Positions 40,465 through 47,348 are shown, counted from the stretch's first letter. The stretch: 64,000 nt of DNA from Neorhizobium galegae bv. orientalis str. HAMBI 540 (GCF_000731315.1 NZ_HG938353.1:1302001-1366000); one strand, 5' to 3'. Translations and numbers: made by a program. Notes: generated by a model not told the origin, from the letters alone.

Positions 40465-40494
40465 AATATATCCGAACGTGAAGTAGAGCTGCAA
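40465..40494 (-). promoter_or_regulatory. Sigma70-like promoter of the minus-strand gene
   Basis: On the minus strand TTGCAG (40489-40494) and TATATT (40465-40470) are separated by 18 bases, with the AGGAG ribosome-binding site about 12 bases beyond the -10. Confidence 0.5.
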
Positions 40495-40533
40495 CTCAAG
40501 CCAAGATTAAACCACAGTTAAAACACTGACGCG

Positions 40534-40562
40534 GGCGGGCTTTCTATGAAGGTCCGCCTTTC
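40534..40562 (+). terminator. Hairpin upstream of TerL
   Basis: GGCGGGCTT can pair with GAAGGTCCGCC (imperfect), followed by TTTCT. It overlaps the TerL leader and may limit host read-through. Support is moderate. Confidence 0.4.
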
Positions 40563-40587
40563 TGCGTTGGCGTTTCTTGGAAACTCC

Positions 40588-42279
40588 ATGACATCCCAAA
40601 TCGAACTCAAGTCGGGCACCGCTATGGCCCCCGCTGACCCGGTGCTGCGCGACTTTCGGAACTTCCTATTCCTGGTCTGGAAGCACCTCAATCTCCCCGA
40701 GCCGACAGACGTTCAATATGACCTAGCAGCCTATCTCCAGAAGGGACCAAAGCGTTCCGTCATCGAAGCCTTCCGAGGCGTGGGGAAATCCTGGGTCACC
40801 TCCGCATTCGTCTGCTGGCTCCTCCTCAATAACCCCCAGCTCAACATCATGGTTGTCTCCGCAGCCAAGGACCGAGCTGACGCCTTCTCGACGTTCACCA
40901 AGCGTCTCATCGCTGAGATGCCCATCCTGGAACACCTCAAGCCAGGGAAGGGGCAGCGCGATAGTAACATCGCCTTCGACGTGGGACCGGCTGGCGCTTC
41001 TCAGTCGCCTTCGGTCAAGTCCGTGGGCATCACCGGCCAGCTCACCGGCTCCCGTGCAGACGTGATCATCGCGGATGACGTGGAGAGCCTCAACAACGCC
41101 ATGACCTCCACAATGCGAGACCTCCTATCTGAGCGCATCAAGGAGTTCGATGCCGTCTTGAAGCCAGGTGGTCGAGTGATCTACCTCGGCACTCCTCAGA
41201 CGGAAATGTCGATCTACAATCGCCTCCCTGAGCGCGGCTATGAAATCCGCATCTGGCCAGCCCGCATCCCGGCCGACCCTGATAAATACCAGGGCCGACT
41301 AGCTCCGTTCGTGATGAGGATGATCCAGGACGGCAAGGGACCGGGCACCCCCGTGGACCCCAAGCGGTTCCACGACCTCGACCTCCTGGAGCGTGAGGCG
41401 TCCTATGGCCGCTCGGGCTTCGCCTTGCAGTTCATGCTTGATACCAGCCTGTCCGACCAGGACCGCTACCCGCTCAAGTTCCGTGACCTCATGGTGACCT
41501 CGCTCGACCCGAGGATGGCCCCAGTGAAGCTCATGTGGGCTTCGGACCCCGACAAGCGCCTGGACATCCCCATGGTGGGCCTCCAGGGCGATGCCTATCA
41601 CCGTCCCATGTGGATGGCCCCGGAGATGGCCGAATACACCGGCTGCGTTATGGCCATCGACCCCTCTGGCCGAGGCAAGGACGAGACGGCCTACGCCATC
41701 GTCAAACACCTCAATGGCTGGCTCTACGTGGTCGCCAGTGGCGGTTTCAAGGACGGCTATGGCGAGGCTACCCTCAAGGGCTTGGCGCTTCTGGCGAAGC
41801 AGCACGGGGCGAACAAGATCATAGTCGAAGCCAACTTCGGTGACGGCATGTTCACCCAGCTCCTCAAGCCCGTGGTCTCCCGCATCCATGCCGTGGAGAT
41901 CGAGGAGGTGAAGCATAACCAGCAGAAGGAGCGCCGCATCTGCGACACCCTGGAGCCGGTCATGAACCAGCACCGCCTCGTGTTCGACCAAGCCGTGATC
42001 GAGCATGACCACAAGGGCACCTCTGAGCCTATTAGGCAGCTCATGTATCAGATGAGCCGCATCACCCGCGACCGTGGCTCGCTGGCCAAGGATGACCGCC
42101 TGGACGTTCTAGCGATGGCGGTGGGGTACTGGGCGGAGAGCATGGCCCGAGACACTGACAAGGCCCATGAGGAACACCTGGAGAGCCTCCGGGACAAAGC
42201 CTATGAGGACTTCATCGAACTGGTTCACCGCAACACCAACAGCGGTTACGAGATCGATGAGCCGAGTTGGCTGAACTGA
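40588..42279 (+). CDS. Large terminase subunit, T7 gp19 type
   Basis: Packaging ATPase and nuclease. The 563 residues compare with 586 in T7. Walker A IEAFRGVGKSWVTSAFVCWL, Walker B-like ADVIIADDVESLNN and the nuclease start GCVMAIDPSGRGKDETAYAI are present, with LAKDDRLDVLAMAVGYW near the end. Two in-frame ATGs exist; 40588 follows GGAAA with the same spacing used elsewhere in this phage, so the earlier one (40546) was not chosen. Confidence 0.94.
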   Translation: MTSQIELKSGTAMAPADPVLRDFRNFLFLVWKHLNLPEPTDVQYDLAAYLQKGPKRSVIEAFRGVGKSWVTSAFVCWLLLNNPQLNIMVVSAAKDRADAFSTFTKRLIAEMPILEHLKPGKGQRDSNIAFDVGPAGASQSPSVKSVGITGQLTGSRADVIIADDVESLNNAMTSTMRDLLSERIKEFDAVLKPGGRVIYLGTPQTEMSIYNRLPERGYEIRIWPARIPADPDKYQGRLAPFVMRMIQDGKGPGTPVDPKRFHDLDLLEREASYGRSGFALQFMLDTSLSDQDRYPLKFRDLMVTSLDPRMAPVKLMWASDPDKRLDIPMVGLQGDAYHRPMWMAPEMAEYTGCVMAIDPSGRGKDETAYAIVKHLNGWLYVVASGGFKDGYGEATLKGLALLAKQHGANKIIVEANFGDGMFTQLLKPVVSRIHAVEIEEVKHNQQKERRICDTLEPVMNQHRLVFDQAVIEHDHKGTSEPIRQLMYQMSRITRDRGSLAKDDRLDVLAMAVGYWAESMARDTDKAHEEHLESLRDKAYEDFIELVHRNTNSGYEIDEPSWLN

Positions 42280-42348
42280 CAACAAGTCACCTAGACTTGG
42301 TAGTCGCGAAATGGTGTATAGCCGCTTAGAAATCCGAGCGAGGTAGTC

Positions 42349-42678
42349 ATGAGAACCCTGAGGACAGCCGCCTTCCTTTTGATAGCGATAGTATATCCGG
42401 CAACGGCACAGGATATGGATCAAGCTATGAAAAGCTGGGAGCAGTGCAAACTGAACACAGCGGCGCTATTCGCCCGAAGCTCATCGGATAGCGCGGACGT
42501 TGTTGCCTCAGGGGTGTTCGGTGCATGCGAACCTGCACAGTTCAACTACATAACGACTTTAATGAAGATTACAAAATCGTTCGATCCCGAGACGCCCAAG
42601 AGGATGATGAGGGATATGAAGGAGGAGGCGAGAGATCGCCTCATAGCTGAGATCATTTCGCAACGGGCGAGGAAGTGA
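42349..42678 (+). CDS. Secreted protein with signal peptide, 109 aa, unknown
   Basis: MRTLRTAAFLLIAIVYPATA is a clear Sec signal peptide (cleavage before QDM). The mature domain has two cysteines (EQCKLN, GACEPAQ) that could form a disulfide, and is helical. It follows TerL outside the T7 core gene set. A periplasmic protein at this place may alter the lysogen or block superinfection; this is an inference from location and export signal. Confidence 0.75.
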   Translation: MRTLRTAAFLLIAIVYPATAQDMDQAMKSWEQCKLNTAALFARSSSDSADVVASGVFGACEPAQFNYITTLMKITKSFDPETPKRMMRDMKEEARDRLIAEIISQRARK

Positions 42679-42696
42679 GAGCTTCCTCCGCTCATC

Positions 42697-42715
42697 GATT
42701 ACAGCCCACCATAGG
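42697..42715 (+). promoter_or_regulatory. Phage RNAP promoter, copy 7
   Basis: GATTACAGCCCACCATAGG, identical to copies 1 and 6, followed by AGGAGGAAACC. T7 also has a promoter near its right end (phiOR). About 70 bp downstream the IS630 element begins. Confidence 0.82.
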
Positions 42716-42785
42716 AGGAGGAAACCTATCCCCTCCGGTTCATATAGTTATGTAGGGACATGATCATCTCCATACATTGCATCTA

Positions 42786-43931
42786 GTGGATTGATCGAGA
42801 CAAAGGAGTCCGGTCTGGGATTCCTTTTCGGCATGCGGTGTGCGACGATACCGCATGCGTACAGGGATCATATTTGAAGTCTCGTCCGCCGACCGGGATC
42901 GGCTTGAGGCGATTATTTCCGCGGGAAGTTCGCCGCAGAAGCATGTCTGGCGGGCCAAGATTATTTTGATGAGCGGCGATGGCCTTGGAACGGTCGCGAT
43001 CATGGACGCGACCGGCAAGTCCAAGACCTGCGTCTGGCGCTGGCAGGAGCGCTTCATGGCCGAAGGGGTGGATGGTCTTTTGCGCGACAAGAGCCGCCCG
43101 CCCGGCATAGCGCCACTCGATACCAAGTTGGTCGATCGAGTGGTCACGCTGACGCTTGAAACGCCGAAACAGGAGGCCACCCACTGGACCGTTCGTGCGA
43201 TGGCAAAAGCCGTTGGGATCGCAGCGTCTTCGGTCGTCAAAATCTGGCACGAGCATGGTCTTGCGCCGCACCGCTGGCGCAGCTTCAAACTATCGAATGA
43301 CAAGGCTTTCGCCGAGAAACTGCATGACGTCGTCGGGCTATACGTCTCGCCACCAGCCCATGCCATCGTCCTATCCGTCGATGAGAAGAGCCAGATCCAA
43401 GCGCTTGATCGGACACAGCCGGGCCTGCCCATCAAGAAAGGCCGCGGTGGCACGATGACCCATGACTATAAGCGCCATGGCACCACCACCCTGTTTGCTG
43501 CTCTTAACGTTCTCGATGGTTCGGTGATCGGCCGCAACATGCAGCGCCACCGGCATCAGGAGTTCATTCGATTCCTCAATGCTATCGAGGCTGAACTGCC
43601 GAAGGACAAGGCCGTTCATGTCATTCTCGACAACTATGCTGCCCACAAGCAACCGAAGGTCCGTGCCTGGTTATCACGGCATCCACGATGGACCTTCCAC
43701 TTCGTCCCGACTTCTTGCTCATGGCTCAACGCTGTCGAGGGCTTCTTCGCGAAACTGACCCGACGACGGCTCAAGCACGGTGTCTTTCATTCCGTCGTCG
43801 ACCTGCAGGCTGCCATCAAACGCTTCATCAAAGAACACAATCAGGAACCAAAGCCATTCGTCTGGAAAGCCGACCCCAATGAGATCATTGCGGCCGTCAA
43901 ACGTGGGCACCAAGCGTTGGAATCAATCCAC
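42786..43931 (+). mobile_element. IS630-family insertion sequence
   Basis: About 1146 bp with inverted ends: CTAGTGGATTGAT (42783-42795) and ATCAATCCACTAG (43922-43934). Taking TA as the target duplication (42784-42785 and 43932-43933), insertion was at CTAG, typical of IS630/Tc1-mariner elements. It holds one intact transposase gene. It split the region between promoter copy 7 and the small membrane gene at 43986. Confidence 0.9.
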
Positions 43932-43934
43932 TAG
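42840..43934 (+). CDS. IS630-family transposase
   Basis: A 364-residue DDE transposase. N-terminal helix-turn-helix (TVAIMDATGKSKTCVWRWQE), then catalytic Asp in VLSVDEKSQIQALDR, Asp in HVILDNYAAHK and Glu in SWLNAVEGFFAKLTRR. Starts at a GTG (42840); an ATG at 42855 is an alternative. The TAG stop is made from the duplicated TA target plus the next G, so the gene ends across the right edge of the element. Confidence 0.92.
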   Translation: MRRYRMRTGIIFEVSSADRDRLEAIISAGSSPQKHVWRAKIILMSGDGLGTVAIMDATGKSKTCVWRWQERFMAEGVDGLLRDKSRPPGIAPLDTKLVDRVVTLTLETPKQEATHWTVRAMAKAVGIAASSVVKIWHEHGLAPHRWRSFKLSNDKAFAEKLHDVVGLYVSPPAHAIVLSVDEKSQIQALDRTQPGLPIKKGRGGTMTHDYKRHGTTTLFAALNVLDGSVIGRNMQRHRHQEFIRFLNAIEAELPKDKAVHVILDNYAAHKQPKVRAWLSRHPRWTFHFVPTSCSWLNAVEGFFAKLTRRRLKHGVFHSVVDLQAAIKRFIKEHNQEPKPFVWKADPNEIIAAVKRGHQALESIH

Positions 43935-43985
43935 GGAAGGGAGATCATAGGGATGGTGACCATCATCATCTGGTAGGTCTTAGTC

Positions 43986-44162
43986 ATGTCTTCCCCCGAT
44001 TATCATCCTTCCAACAAGCCCCTTAGCTCAGCTCCGCTAACGTTCTTTCGCATGCTGCTCGACGGATGGAAGAGCCTCGGGCCAAGAAACCTTTGGTTCT
44101 GGCTTGTCCCGCTCATGGTCATTTGCGGCGTAGCCGGTCTGTTCCGCGATCTCTGGCTCTAA
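43986..44162 (+). CDS. Small membrane protein, 58 aa
   Basis: MSSPDYHPSNKPLSSAPLTF, then one membrane segment in NLWFWLVPLMVICGVAGLFR and a short DLWL end. It starts 54 bases after the IS630 element and was probably downstream of promoter copy 7 before the insertion. Function unknown; a small late membrane protein (lysis or exclusion) is possible. Confidence 0.55.
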   Translation: MSSPDYHPSNKPLSSAPLTFFRMLLDGWKSLGPRNLWFWLVPLMVICGVAGLFRDLWL

Positions 44163-44234
44163 GCCCGCGCAGTTTTTCCAGGTCGCCTTCTCTTTCTCGG
44201 GCTGACGCCCTCGCAAGAGAATGTAAAGCAACCA

Positions 44235-44492
44235 TCAGACACAATCGAAGGAAGCTCGGTAGCCCTGGCTGCTCTTGAACTTGGCGCTACGGCCATACTG
44301 CTTGCAATGCCTCTCAGCGACCGGGAAGGCGTCCAGCTCGTTCCAGACATTCGAGATCATCACGCCTTCCTTATTGCCGACCACCCGTTGGCCTACAGGC
44401 GAGCCATAGACGTTCGCATTAGAAGGGTCGGTGGAACTCTGGCATCCAGCCAGGGCGACAAGGGCAAGCATGAGGGCGATCTTATGGCGCAT
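44235..44492 (-). CDS. Lipoprotein, 85 aa, minus-strand accessory gene
   Basis: MRHKIALMLALVALAGCQSS has a type II signal peptide with lipobox LAGC. The mature part (NVYGSPVGQRVVGNKEGVMI...FKSSQGYRASFDCV) has two further cysteines. AGGAG precedes the ATG at 44492. Upstream is the inverted repeat CGCCTTTTTTACCG/AAAAAA...AGGCG. As a minus-strand lipoprotein gene beside the genome end it looks like a lysogenic-conversion gene, perhaps for superinfection exclusion; similar short lipoproteins occur in rhizobial genomes. Confidence 0.78.
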   Translation of the reverse strand: MRHKIALMLALVALAGCQSSTDPSNANVYGSPVGQRVVGNKEGVMISNVWNELDAFPVAERHCKQYGRSAKFKSSQGYRASFDCV

Positions 44493-44717
44493 GAGGTTCT
44501 CCTTAGGATGCGCCTTTTTTACCGAAAAAATCCGAGGCGGCAATCGATAGGAAGGCTCGGGCGCGTCCCCCCGTGCCCCTGGGGGCGCACAGAATAGCTC
44601 GGGCGAGCGTGATGCGCGGGCCTGCGCTGCCATGTCTTGCCACGCATTCTGCCACGGACCACCCGAAACCCCAGCGTTTGCAGGCATGCCCGAGAGACTA
44701 AGCATCCCATGACACCA

Positions 44718-44892
44718 CCTCAGGCCATCCTCAGGGGTGCATGAGGCTATCCCGTGGCCGTCCGCTGGGGACCGGCGCGGCCTTATCCGTTCGTCTCCTT
44801 TTGTCGGGGCGTCTACTCGTTTTCGTCCACCTCAGGAACACCTCAGGCAACCCCAAGGCCGCACCTCAGGCCATCCTCAGGCCATCCTCAGG
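44718..44892 (+). repeat. CCTCAGG short repeats flanking the presumed virion genome ends
   Basis: Seven exact CCTCAGG copies in two clusters: 44718 and 44729 (11 bp apart), then 44830, 44841, 44864, 44875 and 44886 (spacings 11, 23, 11, 11). Several are CCTCAGGccat units. T7 has arrays of the 7-mer CCTAAAG (SRR and SRL) on either side of its terminal repeat. The 94 bp between the clusters (44736-44829) would then contain or be part of the terminal repeat, present once in the prophage. Confidence 0.7.
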
Positions 44893-44932
44893 TATGCCAC
44901 AAGCCGGTCACGCTGAAATTATTTGCGAGTCA

Positions 44933-44978
44933 AAACAGACGGTTATCCCGCAAACCACGGGAGACTGTCTGTTTTTTT
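44933..44978 (+). terminator. Terminator after the short repeats
   Basis: AAACAGAC pairs with GTCTGTTT across an inner CCCG...CGGG hairpin and runs into seven Ts. It separates the packaging end from the early genes. Confidence 0.8.
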
Positions 44979-44997
44979 GATATGCCCTATTGCACAA

Positions 44998-45015
44998 CTA
45001 CCCACTATCGCATAG
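44998..45015 (+). promoter_or_regulatory. Candidate phage operator at the start of the early region
   Basis: CTACCCACTATCGCATAG fits the CTATCC-N6-GSATAR family, and AACTA/TAGTT arms extend the symmetry. A TTGCAC hexamer just upstream could be part of a host promoter. No strong sigma70 promoter was found in 45016-45116. Confidence 0.42.
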
Positions 45016-45116
45016 TTATTCGTCACCGGACAACGACACCGGGGCGGCGGGGACTATCTCCACCGGGTTCTCTCTCAACTGAATAGCGCCAGTCCACCGT
45101 GCGCAAGGAATAACGG

Positions 45117-45176
45117 GGACATTGTACGGGCCTAAGGCTGGCCCGCTGATGAGGCCAAAGCAGGCCGAAACAATCC
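45117..45176 (+). ncRNA. Hammerhead ribozyme 1, type III
   Basis: All core elements are in order. Stem III 5' ATTG (45121-45124), U-A cleavage dinucleotide (cut after 45126), stem I CGGGCC/GGCCCG with a 7-base loop, CTGATGA (45146-45152), stem II GGCC-AAAGCA-GGCC, GAAA (45167-45170), stem III 3' CAAT and CC. It lies in the leader of the first early gene, 15 bases before its start codon. Established hammerhead consensus: CUGANGA...GAAA...UH. Confidence 0.85.
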
Positions 45177-45191
45177 ATAGGAGCAACGTCC

Positions 45192-45575
45192 GTGTTCAAG
45201 ACAGAGTTTCAGCCGTTTGTGTGCGAAGGCGACCGTATCACCTGCACCGTTGATGGTATCGAGTTCACCGCTCGTTTAGAGCATGATTGGGATAGCAAGC
45301 CCACTGATTTCGAGTGCTACACGAAGCGTCAGGTTGAAGCATGGCGCGGCGATGAATGGCATTTCTTCGGGGTGGTGATCAGCGCGGAACTCGAAGGCAT
45401 TGATCTAGGCGACTATCTCGCCAGCCTTTGGGGGATTGAGGGGAACTTCCCCAGCCGCCGCAAGAACCCCAACCGCTACTTCCGGACAGTCGCGAACGAG
45501 TTGCTTCCTGAGGCCTTCGCAGCGGCCCGCAATGAGCTAGAGCGCGTCCGGTCTGTGGTCGCAATTGCGGCCTGA
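45192..45575 (+). CDS. Early phage protein, 127 aa, GTG start, unknown
   Basis: MFKTEFQPFVCEGDRITCTV...LRNELERVRSVVAIAA-like acidic protein, first gene after the genome end. TAGGAG nine bases before the GTG gives a good start. Its place equals that of T7 gene 0.3-0.7 host-takeover genes. I do not recognise the family. Flanked by hammerhead ribozymes on both sides, so its mRNA may be released as a separate unit. Confidence 0.75.
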   Translation: MFKTEFQPFVCEGDRITCTVDGIEFTARLEHDWDSKPTDFECYTKRQVEAWRGDEWHFFGVVISAELEGIDLGDYLASLWGIEGNFPSRRKNPNRYFRTVANELLPEAFAAARNELERVRSVVAIAA

Positions 45576-45576
45576 T

Positions 45577-45594
45577 CTAACCACCATTGCATAA
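45577..45594 (+). promoter_or_regulatory. Candidate phage operator between early genes 1 and 2
   Basis: CTAACCACCATTGCATAA begins one base after the early gene stop and ends directly at hammerhead 2. It belongs to the CTATCC-N6-GSATAR family. Confidence 0.42.
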
Positions 45595-45656
45595 CTAGGC
45601 GAAACCGGGGGTATCCTCGGTCATCCATGGGTCGCGCCATGGGTCTGATGAGCTAG
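45595..45656 (+). ncRNA. Hammerhead ribozyme 2, type II
   Basis: GAAA (45601-45604), stem III CCGGGG-GTAT-CCTCGG, TC with the cut after 45622, stem I ATCCATGG-GTCGCG-CCATGGGT (8 bp), CTGATGA (45645-45651), and an open stem II of GCTAG with CTAGGC (one bulge). Opening through stem II makes it type II, the usual bacterial and phage form. The loop I sequence GTCGCG is shared with hammerhead 3. Confidence 0.88.
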
Positions 45657-45738
45657 CGGAACAGGGAAGGCGGGTGGCCCCGCTGATCTAGCCGGAACGT
45701 CCCGACGATACAGGGGCAACTTGTGGGGAGATTGAACC

Positions 45739-45822
45739 ATGACAGCATGGTCCTTCACCCTGAGCTGGAAAACGAAAAAGGCCACGGTGCGCATCACCGT
45801 GACCCTTTATCTAACCCTCTAG
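45739..45822 (+). CDS. Very small beta-type peptide, 27 aa
   Basis: GGGGAG eight bases before an ATG starts MTAWSFTLSWKTKKATVRIT then VTLYLTL. The alternating polar/hydrophobic pattern suggests a beta hairpin, not random translation. It fills part of the 45657-45920 gap, where a GC-rich hairpin (GGGGCCGGGGGGCC) is the only other feature. Real translation is unproven. Confidence 0.4.
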   Translation: MTAWSFTLSWKTKKATVRITVTLYLTL

Positions 45823-45920
45823 CGAAGGGGCCGGGGGGCCTTAGGGCTCCTCGGTTCCCACAAGATAGTCAAAGCCAAACCAGACCGCAAGTCGGTTGCC
45901 TATCTAGCGGAGAAACGAGA

Positions 45921-46547
45921 ATGCGCCTCTATGTCGCTTGCCTAGCCAGCTATAACAACGGTGTCCTGCATGGGCGCTGGATTGATGCCTCTTCCGATGT
46001 TGACGAAATGCAGGAAGAGATTGCCGCGATGCTCCGGGAGAGCCGCTTCCCGAATGTCTCGGTCAAGTGCCCACATTGCGAGGGGACTGGAAAGGTCACG
46101 TTCCACAATTCGGAAACAGGGGCAATCAGGGAAGATACCTGCTTCGAATGTGCGGGAGCTGGAAAGGTCGCCAGCGCGGAAGAGTGGGCAATCCATGACA
46201 GTGAGGGCTTGCCGCGCTGCTTCGGGGAATATCCCGGTCTTGAGAAGATCGCCGCCTTTGTTGAGCTGGCCGAAGAGTTTGATCATCTCGACGCGGAAGA
46301 TGTGGCCACCATCGTGGACCATTTCGGCGGTCTCGAATACGCGGAAACCGAAATGCGGGACCACTTCGCTGGGGTTTACGACAGCTTCCGGAGCTATGCC
46401 GATGAGATAGCGGACGAAGCCTTGGCCGGTCTCGACCCGGAGAGCATAGCAGTCCGCTACTTCGACTATGAAAGCTACGCCCGTGACCTGAAACACGACA
46501 TGACCATCGTGGAAATCAGCACCGGCTTGGCTCTCTTTTGGCCGTAA
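45921..46547 (+). CDS. ardA: ArdA-like antirestriction protein with zinc-motif insert
   Basis: DNA-mimic inhibitor of type I restriction, functionally parallel to T7 Ocr. LYVACLASYNNGVLHGRWID, DSEGLPRCFGEYPGLEKIAA and LDAEDVATIVDHFG are ArdA signatures, and the protein is strongly acidic. Between them sits an insert with CPHCEGTGKV and CFECAGAGKV, two DnaJ-type CxxCxGxG knuckles that would bind zinc. The frame runs back to 45723 but the ribosome-binding site GGAGAA supports ATG 45921 (208 residues). It lies early, flanked by ribozymes. Confidence 0.88.
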   Translation: MRLYVACLASYNNGVLHGRWIDASSDVDEMQEEIAAMLRESRFPNVSVKCPHCEGTGKVTFHNSETGAIREDTCFECAGAGKVASAEEWAIHDSEGLPRCFGEYPGLEKIAAFVELAEEFDHLDAEDVATIVDHFGGLEYAETEMRDHFAGVYDSFRSYADEIADEALAGLDPESIAVRYFDYESYARDLKHDMTIVEISTGLALFWP

Positions 46548-46565
46548 CCATCCACCCACGCAAAC
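46548..46565 (+). promoter_or_regulatory. Candidate phage operator between ardA and the next early gene
   Basis: CCATCCACCCACGCAAAC is a weaker member of the CTATCC-N6-GSATAR family, directly after the ardA stop codon and three bases before hammerhead 3. Confidence 0.33.
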
Positions 46566-46568
46566 ATA

Positions 46569-46627
46569 TGCGAAACCGGAGGCTTGCTTCCGGTCGCCCT
46601 GGGGTCGCGCCCTGGGCCTGATGAGCA
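46569..46627 (+). ncRNA. Hammerhead ribozyme 3, type II
   Basis: Stem II 5' TGC, GAAA (46572-46575), stem III CCGGA...TCCGG, TC with the cut after 46595, stem I GCCCTGGG-GTCGCG-CCCTGGGC (one T-T mismatch), CTGATGA (46618-46624), stem II 3' GCA. Stem II is short (3 bp). It shares loop I (GTCGCG) with hammerhead 2. The ribosome-binding site of the next gene starts seven bases later. Confidence 0.85.
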
Positions 46628-46646
46628 GCGACTAAGGAGCTATGCA

Positions 46647-47030
46647 ATGGCCGCGCCGTGGAACTTCGTTTCTTCCTACCTCAACACCGCCTTGTGGTCT
46701 TCAACCGATGACGAGGGTGAGCCCTTGGATGCTCGCTTTGACATGAGCGACATCGACCCGGACACACGGGCACGTATGGAAGCCGACTGCCACGCATTCT
46801 ATGACGCGAACGCATCGGCCATCAATTGCCTGGGCGCTCCAGAGGCGGGTGACGGGACAGGTTCCGATGGAATGGCCGGACACGATTTCTGGCTGACCCG
46901 ATGCGGGCATGGTGCGGGCTTTTGGGATGGTGATTGGCCGGAGCCCTATGCAAACAAGTTGGACAGGGCGGCTCGTGCGTTCGGCAATGTGGACCTTTAC
47001 GTTGGGGATGACGGAAGGGTTTACGCATGA
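46647..47030 (+). CDS. Early acidic phage protein, 127 aa, unknown
   Basis: MAAPWNFVSSYLNTALWSST, then EGEPLDARFDMSDIDPDTRA, GHDFWLTRCGHGAGFWDGDW and a DLYVGDDGRVYA end. Rich in Asp and aromatic residues. Proteins of this type (RxGHGAGFWD) recur in phages and plasmids of alphaproteobacteria without a known function. AAGGAG supports ATG 46647. It is coupled to the next gene by ATGA. A DNA-mimic role is conceivable from its charge but unproven. Confidence 0.75.
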   Translation: MAAPWNFVSSYLNTALWSSTDDEGEPLDARFDMSDIDPDTRARMEADCHAFYDANASAINCLGAPEAGDGTGSDGMAGHDFWLTRCGHGAGFWDGDWPEPYANKLDRAARAFGNVDLYVGDDGRVYA

Positions 47031-47266
47031 GGTACGCCCCCACAATCGACCTCTGGACCCTTTCAGACGAACAACGGGCAAAGCTTCCGGTCGGTCAGTG
47101 GGTAACCGCTGGCCCTGGCCTGGATAGCCCCAGGGGCCGGTTCCTCGGGGCCGGTCGCCAAACCCAGGTCGTCGCATGGCTCACCAATGCTCGGGCCTCG
47201 CGGGACTATCGCGGCTACATGGCCTGCCTCAGGGATTACGCTCGGGGGCTCGCAAATGGCTCCTGA
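47027..47266 (+). CDS. Early phage protein, 79 aa, unknown
   Basis: MRYAPTIDLWTLSDEQRAKL then PVGQWVTAGPGLDSPRGRFL and a helical basic end (YRGYMACLRDYARGLANGS). It overlaps the upstream stop (ATGA) and its 3' end overlaps the next small membrane gene by 11 bases. The family is unknown to me. Confidence 0.7.
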   Translation: MRYAPTIDLWTLSDEQRAKLPVGQWVTAGPGLDSPRGRFLGAGRQTQVVAWLTNARASRDYRGYMACLRDYARGLANGS

Positions 47267-47348
47267 GACGCTGTTGCTCGTCCTTTATTTCGCCTGGGTG
47301 CCTGCCTCCCTGGTCGCGGCCCTCTGGTTCTCCCGAAACACCCGATAA
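47256..47348 (+). CDS. Small membrane peptide, 30 aa
   Basis: MAPETLLLVLYFAWVPASLV then AALWFSRNTR, one membrane helix with a positive tail. GGGGG precedes the ATG. Its stop codon (TAA 47346-47348) lies at the start of hammerhead 4. T7-like phages often encode early single-helix membrane peptides. Function unknown. Confidence 0.5.
   Translation: MAPETLLLVLYFAWVPASLVAALWFSRNTR

Noticed and set aside
45670..45700. CCCCGCTGATCTAGCCGGAAC, hammerhead-like
   Set aside because: The core reads CTGATCT, not CTGANGA, and GAAA is replaced by GGAA. At most a decayed copy.
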